Source of the DNA: Calliopsis andreniformis
Lineage: Eukaryota; Arthropoda; Insecta; Hymenoptera; Andrenidae
Length of the DNA: 64,000 nt
NCBI RefSeq assembly: GCF_051401765.1
Contig: NW_027480463.1
Span: 62,001-126,000, forward strand
Direction of reading: 5' to 3'
The notes beneath the pieces were generated by a model. That model saw only the letters and a program-made list of their open reading frames with translations, was not told the DNA's origin and ran no database searches. The position numbers and the translations under genes are program-made. Within the stretch, counting starts at the first letter, position 1. Every line of letters begins with the position of its first letter. Positions 42,101-56,578 of the stretch are shown piece after piece.

Positions 42101-45100
42101 AATACTCAACCTTCAATCCTCAATCCTCAATCCTCAAACCTCAATATTCAATCCTCAATACTCAATTTTCAATACTCAATCCGCAATCATCAATCCTCAG
42201 TCCTCAATCCTCAATCCTCAATATTCAACACACAACCCTCAACCGTCAATCCTCAATACTCAACCATCAATCCTCAATTCTCAATACTCAATAGAATACC
42301 CTGAATACTCATCGTTCAATACTCAATCCACAAAAATCAATAATCAAATCTCAACCCTCAAACATCAATTCTCAACACTCAATCCTCAACACTCAGTCCT
42401 CTCTCTTCAATCCTCCATCCTCAATCCTCAATCCTCAATCTTCAATCCTCAATACTCAATATTCAATCCTCAATCCTAAGTCCTCAAACCTCAATTCTGA
42501 ATCCTCAATCCTGAATCCTCAATCTTCAGCCCTCAGTCCTCGACAGTCCATTGTCAATCCTCAATCCTCAATAGAATATCCTCAATTCACAGTTTTCAAT
42601 ACTCGATACTCAATCTGCAATCTTGAAATCTCTATCCACAAACATTAATTCTCATCACTCAACCCTCAACACACAGTCCCCAATCCTCAATATTCAATCC
42701 TCAATCCTCAATCCTCAACCCTCAGCCCTCATCCTCAATCCTCAACCCATATTCCTCAGTCCTCAACCTTCAATCCTCAATACTCAATTTTCAATTCTCA
42801 ATCCTCAATGCTCAATCTTCGATCATCAATACTCAATCATCAATCCTCAATTCTCAATCCTCAATCCTCAATCCTCAATCCTCAATCGTCAGTCTTCAAT
42901 CCTCAATACTCAATATTCAATCCTCAATCCTGGATCCTCAATCCTCAATCCTCATTCTTCAATCCTCAATACCCAATCCTCAATCTTCAATCCTCTATCC
43001 TCTATCATCAATTCTCAATACTCAATCCTCAGACCTCAGTCCTCAAACCTCAATCCTCAACCCTCAGCCCTCATCCTCAATCCTCAATCCTCAACCTAAA
43101 TCCTCAATCTTCAATCCTCAATACTCAATCTTCAATCCTCAATCCTCAATACTCAATCCTCAATCCTCATTCTTCAATCCTCAATACCCAATCCTCAATC
43201 TTTAATCCTCAATCCTCAATACTCAATCCTCAATCATCAATACTCAATCCTCAATCTTCAATCTTCAAATCTCCATCCACAAACATCAATCCTCATCTCT
43301 CAATCCTCAACACTCAGTCCTTAATATACAAACCTCAACCCTCAATCCTCAATCTTCAATCCTCAATACTCAATCTTCAATCCTCAATCGTCAATTCTCA
43401 ATCTTCAATCCTCAATCCTCAATCCTCAATCTTCAATCCTCAATACTCAATCTTCAATCCTCAATACTCAATCCTCAATCATCAATACTCAATCCTCAAT
43501 CTTCAAATCTCCATCCACAAACATCAATTCTCATCTCTCAATCCTCAACACTCAGTCCTTAATATTCAAACCTCAATCCTCAATCCTCAATCTTCAATCC
43601 TCAATACTCAATCTTCGATCCTCAATCGTCAATTCTCAATCTTCAATCCTCAACCCTCAATCCTCAATCCTCAATATTCAATCCTCAATACTCAATATTC
43701 AATCCTCAATCCGCAATCATCAATCCTCAATCCACAATCCTCAGTCATCAATCCTCAATCTTCAATACTCAGTCGCTCAATCCTCAGTCCACAATCCTCG
43801 ATCCTCAATCCTCGTATCTCAAACCTCAATCCTCGTATCTCAAACCTCAATCCTCAACCCTCAGTCCCCATCCACAATTCTCAATTCTCAACCATCAATC
43901 CTCAACCCTCTATCTTCAATCCTCAATAATCAATCTCCAATCCTAGATCCCCAGTCCCCAATCCTCAATCCTTAATCCTCAATCTTCAATCCTCAATACC
44001 CAGTCCTCAATCTTCAATCCTCAATGCTCAATCCTCAATCCTCAATCCTCAGTCCTCAATCCTCAATCCTCAATCCGTAATCCTCAATCCTAAATCCTCA
44101 ATCATCAATCCTCAATCTTCAATACTCAATCCTCAATCCTCAATCCTGAATCCCCAATACTAAAGAATCAGTCCTCAATTCTCAATACTCAATAGAACAT
44201 CCTGAATTCTCAGGATTCAATACTCAAACCTCAAACCTCAAACCTCAGCAATCATCCTCAATCCTCAATCCTCAATCGTCAATCCTCAACCTTCAATCCT
44301 CCACACTCAACCTTCAACCCACAATCCTCAATCCTCAATCTTCAATCCGCAATCCTCCACCCTCAGTCATCAATCCTCAACCTTCGATACTCAATCCTCA
44401 ATCCTCAATCCTCAATCCTCAATCCTCAGTCCTCATTCCTCACACCTCAATCCTCAAACCTCAGTCCTCATCCTCAATTCTCAATCCTCAACCCTCAATC
44501 CTCAAACCACAACCCTCAACTGTCTGTCCTCGTCCTCAATCCTCAACCCTCAATCCTCAATCCTCAATCTTCAATCATCAATACTCAATCTTCAATCCTC
44601 AATCCTCAATCCTCAATCCTCATTCCTCAAACCTCAATCCTCAGACCTCAAATATCAATACTCAACCCTCAGTCCTCGTCCTCATCGTCAATCCTCAAAC
44701 CTCAATCCTCAATCCTCAATCGTCAATCCTCAATCCTCAATCTTCAGTCCACAATACTCAACCTTCAATCCTCAATCCTCAATCCTCAAACCTCAATATT
44801 CAATCCTCAATACTCAATTTTCAATACTCAATCCGCAATCATCAATCCTCAGTCCTCAATCCTCAATCCTCAATATTCAACACACAACCCTCAACCGTCA
44901 ATCCTCAATACTCAACCATCAATCCTCAATTCTCAATACTCAATAGAATACCCTGAATACTCATCGTTCAATACTCAATCCACAAAAATCAATAATCAAA
45001 TCTCAACCCTCAAACATCAATTCTCAACACTCAATCCTCAACACTCAGTCCTCTCTCTTCAATCCTCCATCCTCAATCCTCAATCCTCAATCTTCAATCC

Positions 45101-45654
45101 TCAATACTCAATATTCAATCCTCAATCCTAAGTCCTCAAACCTCAATTCTGAATCCTCAATCCTGAATCCTCAATCTTCAGCCCTCAGTCCTCGACAGTC
45201 CATTGTCAATCCTCAATCCTCAATAGAATATCCTCAATTCACAGTTTTCAATACTCGATACTCAATCTGCAATCTTGAAATCTCTATCCACAAACATTAA
45301 TTCTCATCACTCAACCCTCAACACACAGTCCCCAATCCTCAATATTCAATCCTCAATCCTCAATCCTCAACCCTCAGCCCTCATCCTCAATCCTCAACCC
45401 ATATTCCTCAGTCCTCAACCTTCAATCCTCAATACTCAATTTTCAATTCTCAATCCTCAATGCTCAATCTTCGATCATCAATACTCAATCATCAATCCTC
45501 AATTCTCAATCCTCAATCCTTAATCCTCAATCCTCAATCGTCAGTCTTCAATCCTCAATACTCAATATTCAATCCTCAATCCTGGATCCTCAATCCTCAA
45601 TCCTCATTCTTCAATCCTCAATACCCAATCCTCAATCTTCAATCCTCTATCCTC
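39183..45654 (+). repeat. Segment A', copy of 23395-29866
   Basis: The offset is 15788 up to 43775 and 15789 after it, owing to one inserted base at about 43776 (AGTCGCTCAATC for AGTCGTCAATC). The left junction to module B lies within 13 shared bases (39183-39195). The right junction lies within 6 shared bases (45649-45654). The segment carries E copies at 39951-42031 and 43119-44683. Family I landmarks are at 39410, 41547 and 44199, family II at 40023, 42584 and 45236, and family III at 42289 and 44941. Confidence 0.9.
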
Positions 45655-48600
45655 AATCTTCAATTCCCAATACTCAATCTTCAATCCTCAATCCTCAATT
45701 CTCAATCTTCAATCCTCAACCCTCAATCCTCAATCCTCAATATTCAATCCTCAATACTCAATCTTCAATCCTCAATCCGCAGTCATCAATCCTCAATCCT
45801 CAATCCTCAGTCATCAATCCTCAATCTTCAATACCCAATCGTCAAACCTCAGCCCTCAATCCTCAACCCTCAATCCTCTTTCCTCAAACCTCAATCCTCA
45901 ACCCTCAGTCCCCATCCTCAATTCTCAATTCTCAACCCTCAATCCTCAACCCTCAATCTTCAATCCTCAATAATCAATCTCCAATCCTAGATCCCCAATC
46001 CCCAATCCTTAATCCTTAATCCTCAATCTTCAATCCTCAATCCCCATTCCTCAACCTTCAATCCTCAATGCACAATCCTCAATCCTCAGTCCTCAGTCCT
46101 GAATCCTCAATCCTCAATCCTCAATCCTCAACTTTCAATCCTCAATACTCAATCTTCAATCCTCAATCCTCAATCCTCAATACTCAAACCTCAATATTCA
46201 ACACACAACCCTCAACCATCAATCCTCAATACTCAACCATCAATCCTCAGTTCTCAATACTCAATAGAATATCCTGAATTCTCAGGATTCAATACTCAAA
46301 CCTCAAACCTCAAACCTCAGCCCTCATCCTCATTCCTCAATACTCAATCCTCAATCCTCAACCCTCAATCCTCGACACTCAACCTTCAATCCTCAATCCT
46401 CAATCCTCAATCCTCAATCCTCAGTCATCAATCCTCAACCTTCAATACTCAATCCTCAATCCTCAATCCTCAGTCCTCAATCCTCAATCCTCATTCCTCA
46501 AACCTCAATCCTCAAACCTCAGTCCTCATACTCAATTCTCAATTCTCAATCCTGAATCCTCAATCCTCAACCCTCAATCCTCGACACTCAACCTTCAATC
46601 CTCAATCCTCAATCCTCAATCCTCAATCCTCAGTCATCAATCCTCAACCTTCAATACTCAATCCTCAATCCTCAATCCTCAGTCCTCAATCCTCAATCCT
46701 CATTCCTCAAACTTCAATCCTCAAACCTCAGTCCTCATACTCAATTCTCAATTCTCAATCCTCAATCCTCAATCCTCAACCCTCAATCTTCAATCCTCAA
46801 TTCTCAACCTTCAGTCCTCAATCCTCAATCCTCAATCCTCAATCCTCATTCTTCAATCGTCAATAGCCAATCCTCGATCTTCAATCCTCAATCCTCAATC
46901 CTCAATTGTCTATACTCAATCCTCAGACCTCAGTCCTCAAACCTCTATCCTCAACCCTCAGCCCTCATCCTCAATCCTCAATCCTCAACCTCAATCCTCA
47001 ATCTTCAATCCTCAATACTAAATCTTCAATCCTCAATCCTCAGTCCTCAAACCTCAATTCTGAATCCTCAATCCTGAATCCTCAATCTTCAGCCCTCAGT
47101 CCTCAACAATCAGTTGTCAATCCTCAATCCTCAATAGAATATCCTCAATTCACAGTTTTCAATACTCAATACTCAATCTGCAATCTTCAAATCTCTATCC
47201 ACAAACATCCATTCTCATCACTCAACCCTCAACACTCAGTCCTCAATGTTCAATACTCAATCCTCAAATCTCAATCTTCAATCCTCAATACTGAATCTTC
47301 AATCCTCAATCCTCAATCCTCAATCCTCAATCCTCAATCCTCAGTCCCCAATCCTCAATCCTCAATCCTCAATCCTCGTTCTTCATCCCTCAATACCCAA
47401 TCCTCAATCTTCAATCCTCAATCCTCAACCCTCAATTCTCAATCCTCAATCCTCAGTCCTCAGACCTCAAACCTCAATCCTCAACCCTCAGCCCTCATCC
47501 TCAATCCTCAAACCTCAATCCTCAATCCTCAATCGTCAATCCTCAATCCTCAATCTTCAATCCTCAATACTCAATCTTCAATCCTCAATCCTCAATCCTC
47601 AATCCTCAATATTCAATCCTCAATACCCAATTTTCAATACTCAAATCGCAATCATCATACCTCAATCCTCAATACTCAGTCATCAATACTCAATCTTCAA
47701 TACTCAATCGTCAATCCTCAGTCCTCAATTCTCAATCCTCAATCCTCGTGTCTCAAACCTCAATCCTCAACCCTCAGTCCTCGTCCTCATTTCTCAATTC
47801 TCAACCCTCAAACCTCAATCCTCAATCCTCAGACCTCAAACATCAATACTCAACCCTCAGTCCTCGTACTCAATCCACAACCCTCAATCCTCAATCCTCA
47901 ATCTTCAACCATCAATATTCAATCTTCAATCCTCAATCCTCAATCCTCGATCCTCAATCCTCAATCCTCAATGCACAATCCTCAATTCCCAGTCCTCAAT
48001 CTTCAATCCTCAATCCTCAATCTTCAATCCTCAGTTCTCAATCCTCAATCCTCAGTCCTCAGTCCCCAAACCTCAACCCTTAACCGTCAGCCCTCATCGT
48101 CAATTCTCAATCCTCAATCCTCAATCCTCAAAGTTCAATCCTCAATACTCAATCTTCAGTCCACAATCCTCAATCTTCAATCCTCAATCCTCAATATTCA
48201 ACACACAACCCTCAACCAGCAATCCTCAATACTCAACCATCAATCCTCAGTTCTCAATACTCAATAGAATATCCTGAATTCTCAGGATTCAATACTCAAA
48301 CCTCAAACCTCAAACCTCAGCCCTCATCCTCATTCCTCAATACTCAATACTCAATCCTCAACCCTCAATCAACGACACTCAATCTTCAATCCTCAATCCT
48401 CAATCCTCAATCCTCAATCCTCAGTCATCAATCCTCAACCTTCAATACTCAATCCTCAATCCTCAATCCTCAGTCCTCAATCCTCAATCCTAATTCCTCA
48501 AACCTCAATCCTCAAACCTCAGCCCTCATACTAAAGTCTCAATTCTCAATCCTCAATCCTCAATCCTCAACCCTCTATCTTCAATCCTAAATAATCAATC

Positions 48601-51600
48601 TCCAATACTAGATCCTCAATCCCCAATCCTCAATCCTCAATATCCAATCCTAAATCTTCAATCCTCAATCCTCTATTATCAATCGTCAATCCTCAATCCT
48701 CAATCCTCTGTCCTCAAACCTCAATCCTCAACCCTCAATCCTCAGTCCTCAGTCCTCAAACCTCAATCCTCAACCTTCAACCTTCATCCTCGATCCTCAA
48801 TCCTCAATCTTCAATCCTCAATCCTCAATCCTCAAGCCTCAATCCTCAATCCTCAGTCCTCGTCCTCAAACCTCAACACTCAATAATCAATCTTCAATCT
48901 TCACTCATCAATACTCAATCTTCCATCCTCAATCCTCAATACTCAATCCTCAATCCTCAATCCTCATTCTTCAATCCTCAATACGCAGTCCTCAATCTTC
49001 AATCCTCAATCCTCAATCCTCAATTCTCAATCCTCAATCCTCAGTCCTCAGTCCTAAAACCTCAACCTTCAAACCCTCAGCCCTCATCCTCAATCCTCAA
49101 CCCTCATTCCTCAATCCTCAACCTTCAACCCTCAATTCTCAATCTTCAATCCTCAATCCTCAATCCTCAGTCATCAATCCTCAATCTTCAATACTCAATC
49201 GTCAACCCTCAGTCCTCAATCCTCAATCCTCAACCCTCGTTCCTCAAACCACAATCCTCAACCCTCAGTCGTCATCCTCAATTCTCAATTCTCAATCCTC
49301 AATCCTCAACCCTCAATCTTCAATCCTCAATTCTCAACCTTCAGTCCTCAATACTCAACCGTCAATCCTCAATTCGCAATACTCAATAGAATATCCTGAA
49401 TTCTCAGGATTCAATACTCAAACCTCAATCCTCAACCCTCAGCCCTCATCCTCCATCCTCAATTCTCAATCCTCAATCCTCAACCTTCAGTCCCCAATAC
49501 TCAATCTACAATCCTCAATCCTCAATCCTCAATCCTCAATCCTCAACCCTCATTCATCAAGTCTCAATCTTCAATACTCAATCCTCAATCCTCAATCCTC
49601 AATCCTCAATCCTCAATCCTCAATCCTCATTCCTCAAACCTCAATCCTCAACTCTCAGTCCTCATACTCAATTCTCAAATCTCAATCCTCAATCCTCAAA
49701 CCTCAACCTTCAATCCTCAATAATCAATTTTCATTCCTAGATCCTCAATCCCCAATCCTCAATCGTTAATCCTCAATCTTCAATCCTCAATCCCCAATCC
49801 TCAATCTTCAATCCTCAATGCTCCATCCTCTATCCTCAATCCTCAGTCCTCAGTCTTCAACCGTCAATCCTCAAACCTCAATCCTCAACCGTCAGTCCTC
49901 GTCCTCAACCCTCAACCCTCTACACTCAATACTCAATCCTCAATCTTCAATCATCAATACTCAATCTTCAATCCTCAATCCTCAATCCTTAATCCTCAAT
50001 CCTCAATCCTCAACATTTAACACACAACGCTCAACCATCAATACTCAATTCTCAACCATCAATTCTCAATTCTCAATACTCAACAGAATATCCTGAATTC
50101 GCATCGTACAATACTCAATCCACAAAAATCAATAATCAAATCTCAATCCTCAATCCTCAATCCTCAACTCTCAATCCTCATTCTTCAATCCTCAATCCTC
50201 AATCCTCAATCCTCAATCCTCAGTCACCAATCCTCAACCTTCAATACTCAATCCTCAATCCTCAATCCTCAATCCTCAACCCTCAATCCTCATTCCTTAA
50301 ACATCAATCCTCAAACCTCAGTCCTCATCCTCAATTCTCAACCGTCAATCCTCAATCCTCAAACCACAATCCTCAACCTTCAGTCCTCGTCCTCAATCCT
50401 CACCCTCAATCCTCAATCCTGAATCTTCAATCATCAATACTCAATCTTCAATCCTCAATCCTCAATCCTCAATCCCCATTCCTCAAACCTAAATCCTCAA
50501 CCCTCAGTCCTTATCCTCAATTCTCAATTCTCAATCCTCAATCCTCAATCTTCAATCTTCAATCCTCAATAATCAATAATCAATTTTCAATCCTAGATCC
50601 TCAATCCCCAATCCTCAATCCTTAATCCTCAATTTTCAATCCTCAATTACCAGTCCTCAATCTTCAATCCTCAATGCTCCATCCTCAATCCTCAATCCTC
50701 AATGCTCAATCCTCAATCCTCAATCCTCAATCTTCAATCCTCAATACTCAATCTTCAATCCTCAATCCTCAATTCTCAATCGTCAATACTCAATCCTCGA
50801 TCGCCAATCCTCAATCCCCAATCCTCAATCTTCAATCCTCAATCCTCAATCCTCAATCCTCAACCTTCAATCCTCAATACTCAATCTTCAATCTTCAATC
50901 CTCAATCCTCAATCCTCAATCCTCAATTCTCAATCCTCAATATTCAACACACAACCCTCAACCATCAATCCTCAATACTCAACCATCAATCCTCAATTCT
51001 CAATACTCAATAGAATACCCTGAATTCTCATCGTTCAATACTCAATCCACAAACATCAATAATCAAATCTCAGCCCTCAAACATCAATTCTCAACACTCA
51101 ATCCTCAACACTCAGTCCTCTCTCTTCAATCCTCCATCCTCAATCCTCAACCTTCAATCCTCAATACTTAATCTTCAATCCTCAATCCTCAGTCCTCAAA
51201 CCTCAATTCTGAATCCTCAATTCTGAATCCTCAATCTTCAGCCCTCAGTCCTCGACAATCAATTGTCAATCCTCAATCCTCAATAGAATATCCTCAATTC
51301 ACAGTTTTCAATACTGGATACTCAATCTGCAATATTCACATCTCTATCCACAAACATTTATTCTCATCACTCAACCCTCAACACTCAGTCCCCAATCCTC
51401 AATCTTCAATCCTCAATCCTCATTCCTCAATACTCAATCCTCAATCTTCAATCCTCAATAATCAATCTTCAATCCTCAATCCTCAATCCTCAACCCTCAA
51501 TCCTCAATCCTCAATCCTCATTCCTCAATCCTCAATCCTCAATAGTCAATCTTCAATCCTCAATCCTCAATTCTCAATCCTCAATCCTCATTCTTCAATC

Positions 51601-51696
51601 CCCAATACCCAATCCTCAATCTTTAATCCTCAATCCTCAATCCTCAATTCTCAATCCTCAATCCTCAGTCCTCAGTCCTCAAACCTCAATCCTCAA
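45649..51696 (+). repeat. Module B, copy 3
   Basis: It enters at the point equivalent to 34388 of copy 2 (offset 11265) and runs to the equivalent of 6138 in copy 1. A 35-base deletion (five heptamers) near 50727 changes the offset to copy 1 from 45593 to 45558. The right junction to module D lies within about 14 shared bases (51683-51696). Family I is at 46271, 48271 and 49393. Family II is at 47147 and 51296. Family III is at 51008, with the diverged form at 50081. Confidence 0.9.
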
Positions 51697-54600
51697 TCCT
51701 CAGACCTCAAATATCAATACTCAACCCTCAGTCCTCGTCCTCATCGTCAATCCTCAAACCTCAATCCTCAATCCTCAATCGTCAATCCTCAATCCTCAAT
51801 CTTCAGTCCACAATACTCAACCTTCAATCCTCAATCCTCAATCCTCAAACCTCAATATTCAATCCTCAATACTCAATTTTCAATACTCAATCCGCAATCA
51901 TCAATCCTCAGTCCTCAATCCTCAATCCTCAATATTCAACACACAACCCTCAACCGTCAATCCTCAATACTCAACCATCAATCCTCAATTCTCAATACTC
52001 AATAGAATACCCTGAATACTCATCGTTCAATACTCAATCCACAAAAATCAATAATCAAATCTCAACCCTCAAACATCAATTCTCAACACTCAATCCTCAA
52101 CACTCAGTCCTCTCTCTTCAATCCTCCATCCTCAATCCTCAATCCTCAATCTTCAATCCTCAATACTCAATATTCAATCCTCAATCCTAAGTCCGCAAAC
52201 CTCAATTCTGAATCCTCAATCCTGAATCCTCAATCTTCAGCCCTCAGTCCTCGACAGTCCATTGTCAATCCTCAATCCTCAATAGAATATCCTCAATTCA
52301 CAGTTTTCAATACTCGATACTCAATCTGCAATCTTGAAATCTCTATCCACAAACATTAATTCTCATCACTCAACCCTCAACACACAGTCCCCAATCCTCA
52401 ATATTCAATCCTCAATCCTCAATCCTCAACCCTCAGCCCTCATCCTCAATCCTCAACCCATATTCCTCAGTCCTCAACCTTCAATCCTCAATACTCAATT
52501 TTCAATTCTCAATCCTCAATGCTCAATCTTCGATCATCAATACTCAATCATCAATCCTCAATTCTCAATCCTCAATCCTTAATCCTCAATCCTCAATCGT
52601 CAGTCTTCAATCCTCAATACTCAATATTCAATCCTCAATCCTGGATCCTCAATCCTCAATCCTCATTCTTCAATCCTCAATACCCAATCCTCAATCTTCA
52701 ATCCTCTATCCTCTATCATCAATTCTCAATACTCAATCCTCAGACCTCAGTCCTCAAACCTCAATCCTCAACCCTCAGCCCTCATCCTCAATCCTCAATC
52801 CTCAACCTAAATCCTCAATCTTCAATCCTCAATACTCAATCTTCAATCCTCAATCCTCAGTCCTCAAACCTCAATTCTGAATCCTCAACCCTGAATCCTC
52901 AATCTTCAGCACTCAGTCCTCAACAACCAGTTGTCAGTCCTCAATCCTCTGTATAATATCCTCAATTCACAGTTTTCAATACTCAATACTCAATCAGCAA
53001 TCTTCAAATCTCTATCCAGAAACATCAATTCTCATCACTCAACCCTCAACACTCAGTCCTCAATGTTCAATCCTCAATCCTCAATTCTCAATCTTCGATC
53101 CTCAATACTGAATCTTCAATCCTCAATCCTCAATCCTTAATCCTCAATCCTCAATCCTGAATATCCAATCCTCAGTCCCCAATCCTCAATCCTCAATCCT
53201 CAATCCTCATTCTTCAATCCTCAATTCCCAATCCTCAATCTTCAATCCTCAATCCTCAATCCTCAATTCTCAATCCTCACTCCTCAGTCCTCAGACCTCA
53301 AACCTCAATCCTCAACCCTCAGCCCTCATCGTCAATCCTCAAACCTCAATCCTCAATCCTCAATCGTCAATCCTCAATCCTCAATCTTCAGTCCACAATA
53401 CTCAACCTTCAATCCTCAATCCTCAATCCTCAAACCTCAATATTCAATCCTCAATACTCAATTTTCAATACTCAATCCGCAATCATCAATCCTCAGTCCT
53501 CAATCCTCAATCCTCAATATTCAACACACAACCCTCAACCGTCAATCCTCAATACTCAACCATCAATCCTCAATTCTCAATACTCAATAGAATACCCTGA
53601 ATACTCATCGTTCAATACTCAATCCACAAAAATCAATAATCAAATCTCAACCCTCAAACATCAATTCTCAACACTCAATCCTCAACACTCAGTCCTCTCT
53701 CTTCAATCCTCCATCCACAATCCTCAATCCTCAATCTTCAATCCTCAATACTCAATATTCAATCCTCAATCCTAAGTCCTCAAACCTCAATTCTGAATCC
53801 TCAATCCTGAATCCTCAATCTTCAGCCCTCAGTCCTCGACAGTCAATTGTCAATCCTCAATCCTCAATAGAATATCCTCAATTCACAGTTTTCAATACTC
53901 GATACTCAATCTGCAATCTTGAAATCTCTATCCACAAACATTAATTCTCATCACTCAACCCTCAACACACAGTCCCCAATCCTCAATATTCAATCCTCAA
54001 TCCTCAATCCTCAACCCTCAGCCCTCATCCTCAATCCTCAACCCATATTCCTCAGTCCTCAACCTTCAATCCTCAATACTCAATTTTCAATTCTCAATCC
54101 TCAATGCTCAATCCTCAATCCTCAATCCTCAGTCTTCAGTCCTCAATCCTCAATCCTCAATCCTCAATCTTCAATCCTCAATACTCAATCTTCAATCATC
54201 AATCCTCAATTCTCAATCGTGGATACTCAATCCCCAATCGTCAATCCTCAATCCCCAATCCTCAATCTTCAATCCTCAATCGTCAATTCTCAATCCTCAA
54301 TACTCAACCTTCAATCCTCAATACTCAATCTTCAATCCTCAATCCTCAATCCTCAATCCTCAATACTCGATCCTCAATATTCAACACACAACCCTCAACC
54401 ATCAATCCTCAATACTCAACCATCAATCCTCAATTCTCAATACTCAATAGAGTACCCTGAATACTCATCGTTCAATACTCAATCCACAAAAATCAATAAT
54501 CAAATCTCAACCCTCAAACATCAATTCTCAACACTCAATCCTCAACACTCAGTCCTCTCTCTTCAATCCTCCATCCTCAATCCTCAATCCTCAGTCCTCA

Positions 54601-56177
54601 GTCCTCAACCCTCAATCCTCAAACCTCAATCCTCAACCGTCAGACCTCGTCCTCAACACTCAATCCTCAATCCTCAATCTTCAATCATCAATACTCAATC
54701 TTCAATCCTGAATGCTCAATCTACAATCCCCAATCATCAATCCTCAATCCTCAATCCTCATTCTTCAGTCCTCAATCCCCAGTCCTCAATCTTCAATCCT
54801 CAATGCTCAATCCTCAATCCTCAATCCCCAGTCATCAATCCTCAATCCTCAATCCACAAACCTCAACCCTCAACCGTCAGTCCTCGTCCTCAATCCTCAA
54901 CACTCAATCCTCAATCCTCAATCTTCACTCATCAACACTAAATCTTCAATCCTCAATCTTCAATCCTCAACCCTCAATCCTCAATCTTCAATCCTGAATA
55001 CTCAACATTCAATCCTCAATCCTCAATTCTCAATCCTCAATCCTCAATACTCGATCGTCAATCCCCAATCCCCAATCCTCAACCTTCAACCCTCAATCCT
55101 CAATCCTCAATCCTCAATCCTCAATCCTCAATCCTCATTCTTCAATCCTCAATACCCAATCCTCAATCTTCAATCCTCAATCCTCAATCCTCAATTCTCA
55201 ATACTCAATCCTCAGTCCTCAGTCCTAAAACCTCAACCTTCAAACCCTCAGCCCTGATCCTGAATCCTCAATCCTCATTCCTCAATCCTCAACCTTCAAT
55301 CCTCAATTCTCAATCTTCAATCCTCAATCCTCAGTCCTCAGTCATTAATCCTCAATCTTCAATACTCAATCGTCAACCCTCAGCCCGCAATCCTCAATCC
55401 TCAATCCTCGCTCCTCAAACCACAATCCTCAACCCTCAGTCGTCATCCTCAATTCTCAAATCTCAATCCTCAACCCTCAATCTTCAATCCTCAATTCTCA
55501 ACCTTCAGTCCTCAATCCTCAATCCTCAATCCTCAATATTGAATCCTCCGTAATCAATCTTCAATCCTAGATCCTCAATCCCCAATCCTCAATCCTTAAT
55601 CCTCAAACTTCAATCCTCAATACTCAATCTTCAATCCTCAGTCCTCAGTCATCAATCCTCAATTCTGAATTCTCAATCCTGAATCCTCAATCTTCAGCCC
55701 TCAGTCCTCAACAATCAGCTGTCAATTCTCAATCCTCAATAGAATATCATCAATTCACAGTTTTCAATACTCAATGCGCAATCTGCAATCTTCAAATATC
55801 TATCCACAAACATCAATTCTAATCACACAACCCTCAACACTCAGTCCCCAAACCTCAATCTTCAATCCTCAATCCTCAATCCTCAATCCTCAATCCTCAA
55901 TCTTCAACCCTCAATACTCAATCATCAATCCTCAATTCTCAATCGTCAATCCTCAACCATCAATCCTCAATCCTGAATCCTCAATCCTCAATCCTCATTC
56001 TTCAATCCTCAATACCCAATCCTCAATCTTCAATGCTCAATCCTCAATCCTCAATTCTCTATACTCAATCCTCAGACCTCAGTCCTCAAACCTCTATCCT
56101 CAACCCTCAGCCCTCATCCTCAATCCTCAATCCTCAACCTCAATCCTCAATCTTCAATCCTCAATACTCAATCTTCA
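51683..56177 (+). repeat. Module D, copy 2 (D')
   Basis: It copies 28845-33329 at offset 22848. Visible differences are few: CCATCCACAATCC at about 53711 where copy 1 has CCATCCTCAATCC, and GTCCGCAAACC at 52192 where copy 1 has GTCCTCAAACC. The right end breaks inside CTTCA at 56173-56177, where an inserted local duplicate begins. Family II landmarks are at 52295, 52964, 53880 and 55752. Family III is at 52000, 53585 and 54445. Confidence 0.88.
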
Positions 56178-56578
56178 GTCCACAATACTCAACCTTCAAT
56201 CCTCAATCCTCAATCCTCAAACCTCAATATTCAATCCTCAATACTCAATTTTCAATACTCAATCCGCAATCATCAATCCTCAGTCCTCAATCCTCAATCC
56301 TCAATATTCAACACACAACCCTCAACCGTCAATCCTCAATACTCAACCATCAATCCTCAATTCTCAATACTCAATAGAATACCCTGAATACTCATCGTTC
56401 AATACTCAATCCACAAAAATCAATAATCAAATCTCAACCCTCAAACATCAATTCTCAACACTCAATCCTCAACACTCAGTCCTCTCTCTTCAATCCTCCA
56501 TCCACAATCCTCAATCCTCAATCTTCAATCCTCAATACTCAATATTCAATCCTCAATCCTAAGTCCTCAAACCTCAAT
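56170..56578 (+). repeat. 409-bp local duplicate inserted at the D'/B4 boundary
   Basis: It matches 53383-53791 at offset 2787. The rare variant CCATCCACAATCC occurs in both places and not in module D copy 1, so the source was D' itself. After it the sequence resumes at the equivalent of 33124. As a result about 200 bases (55972-56177) are present again at 56579-56785, and the offset to copy 1 grows from 22848 to 23455 (607 bases). A family III landmark at 56372 came with the insert. Confidence 0.85.
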
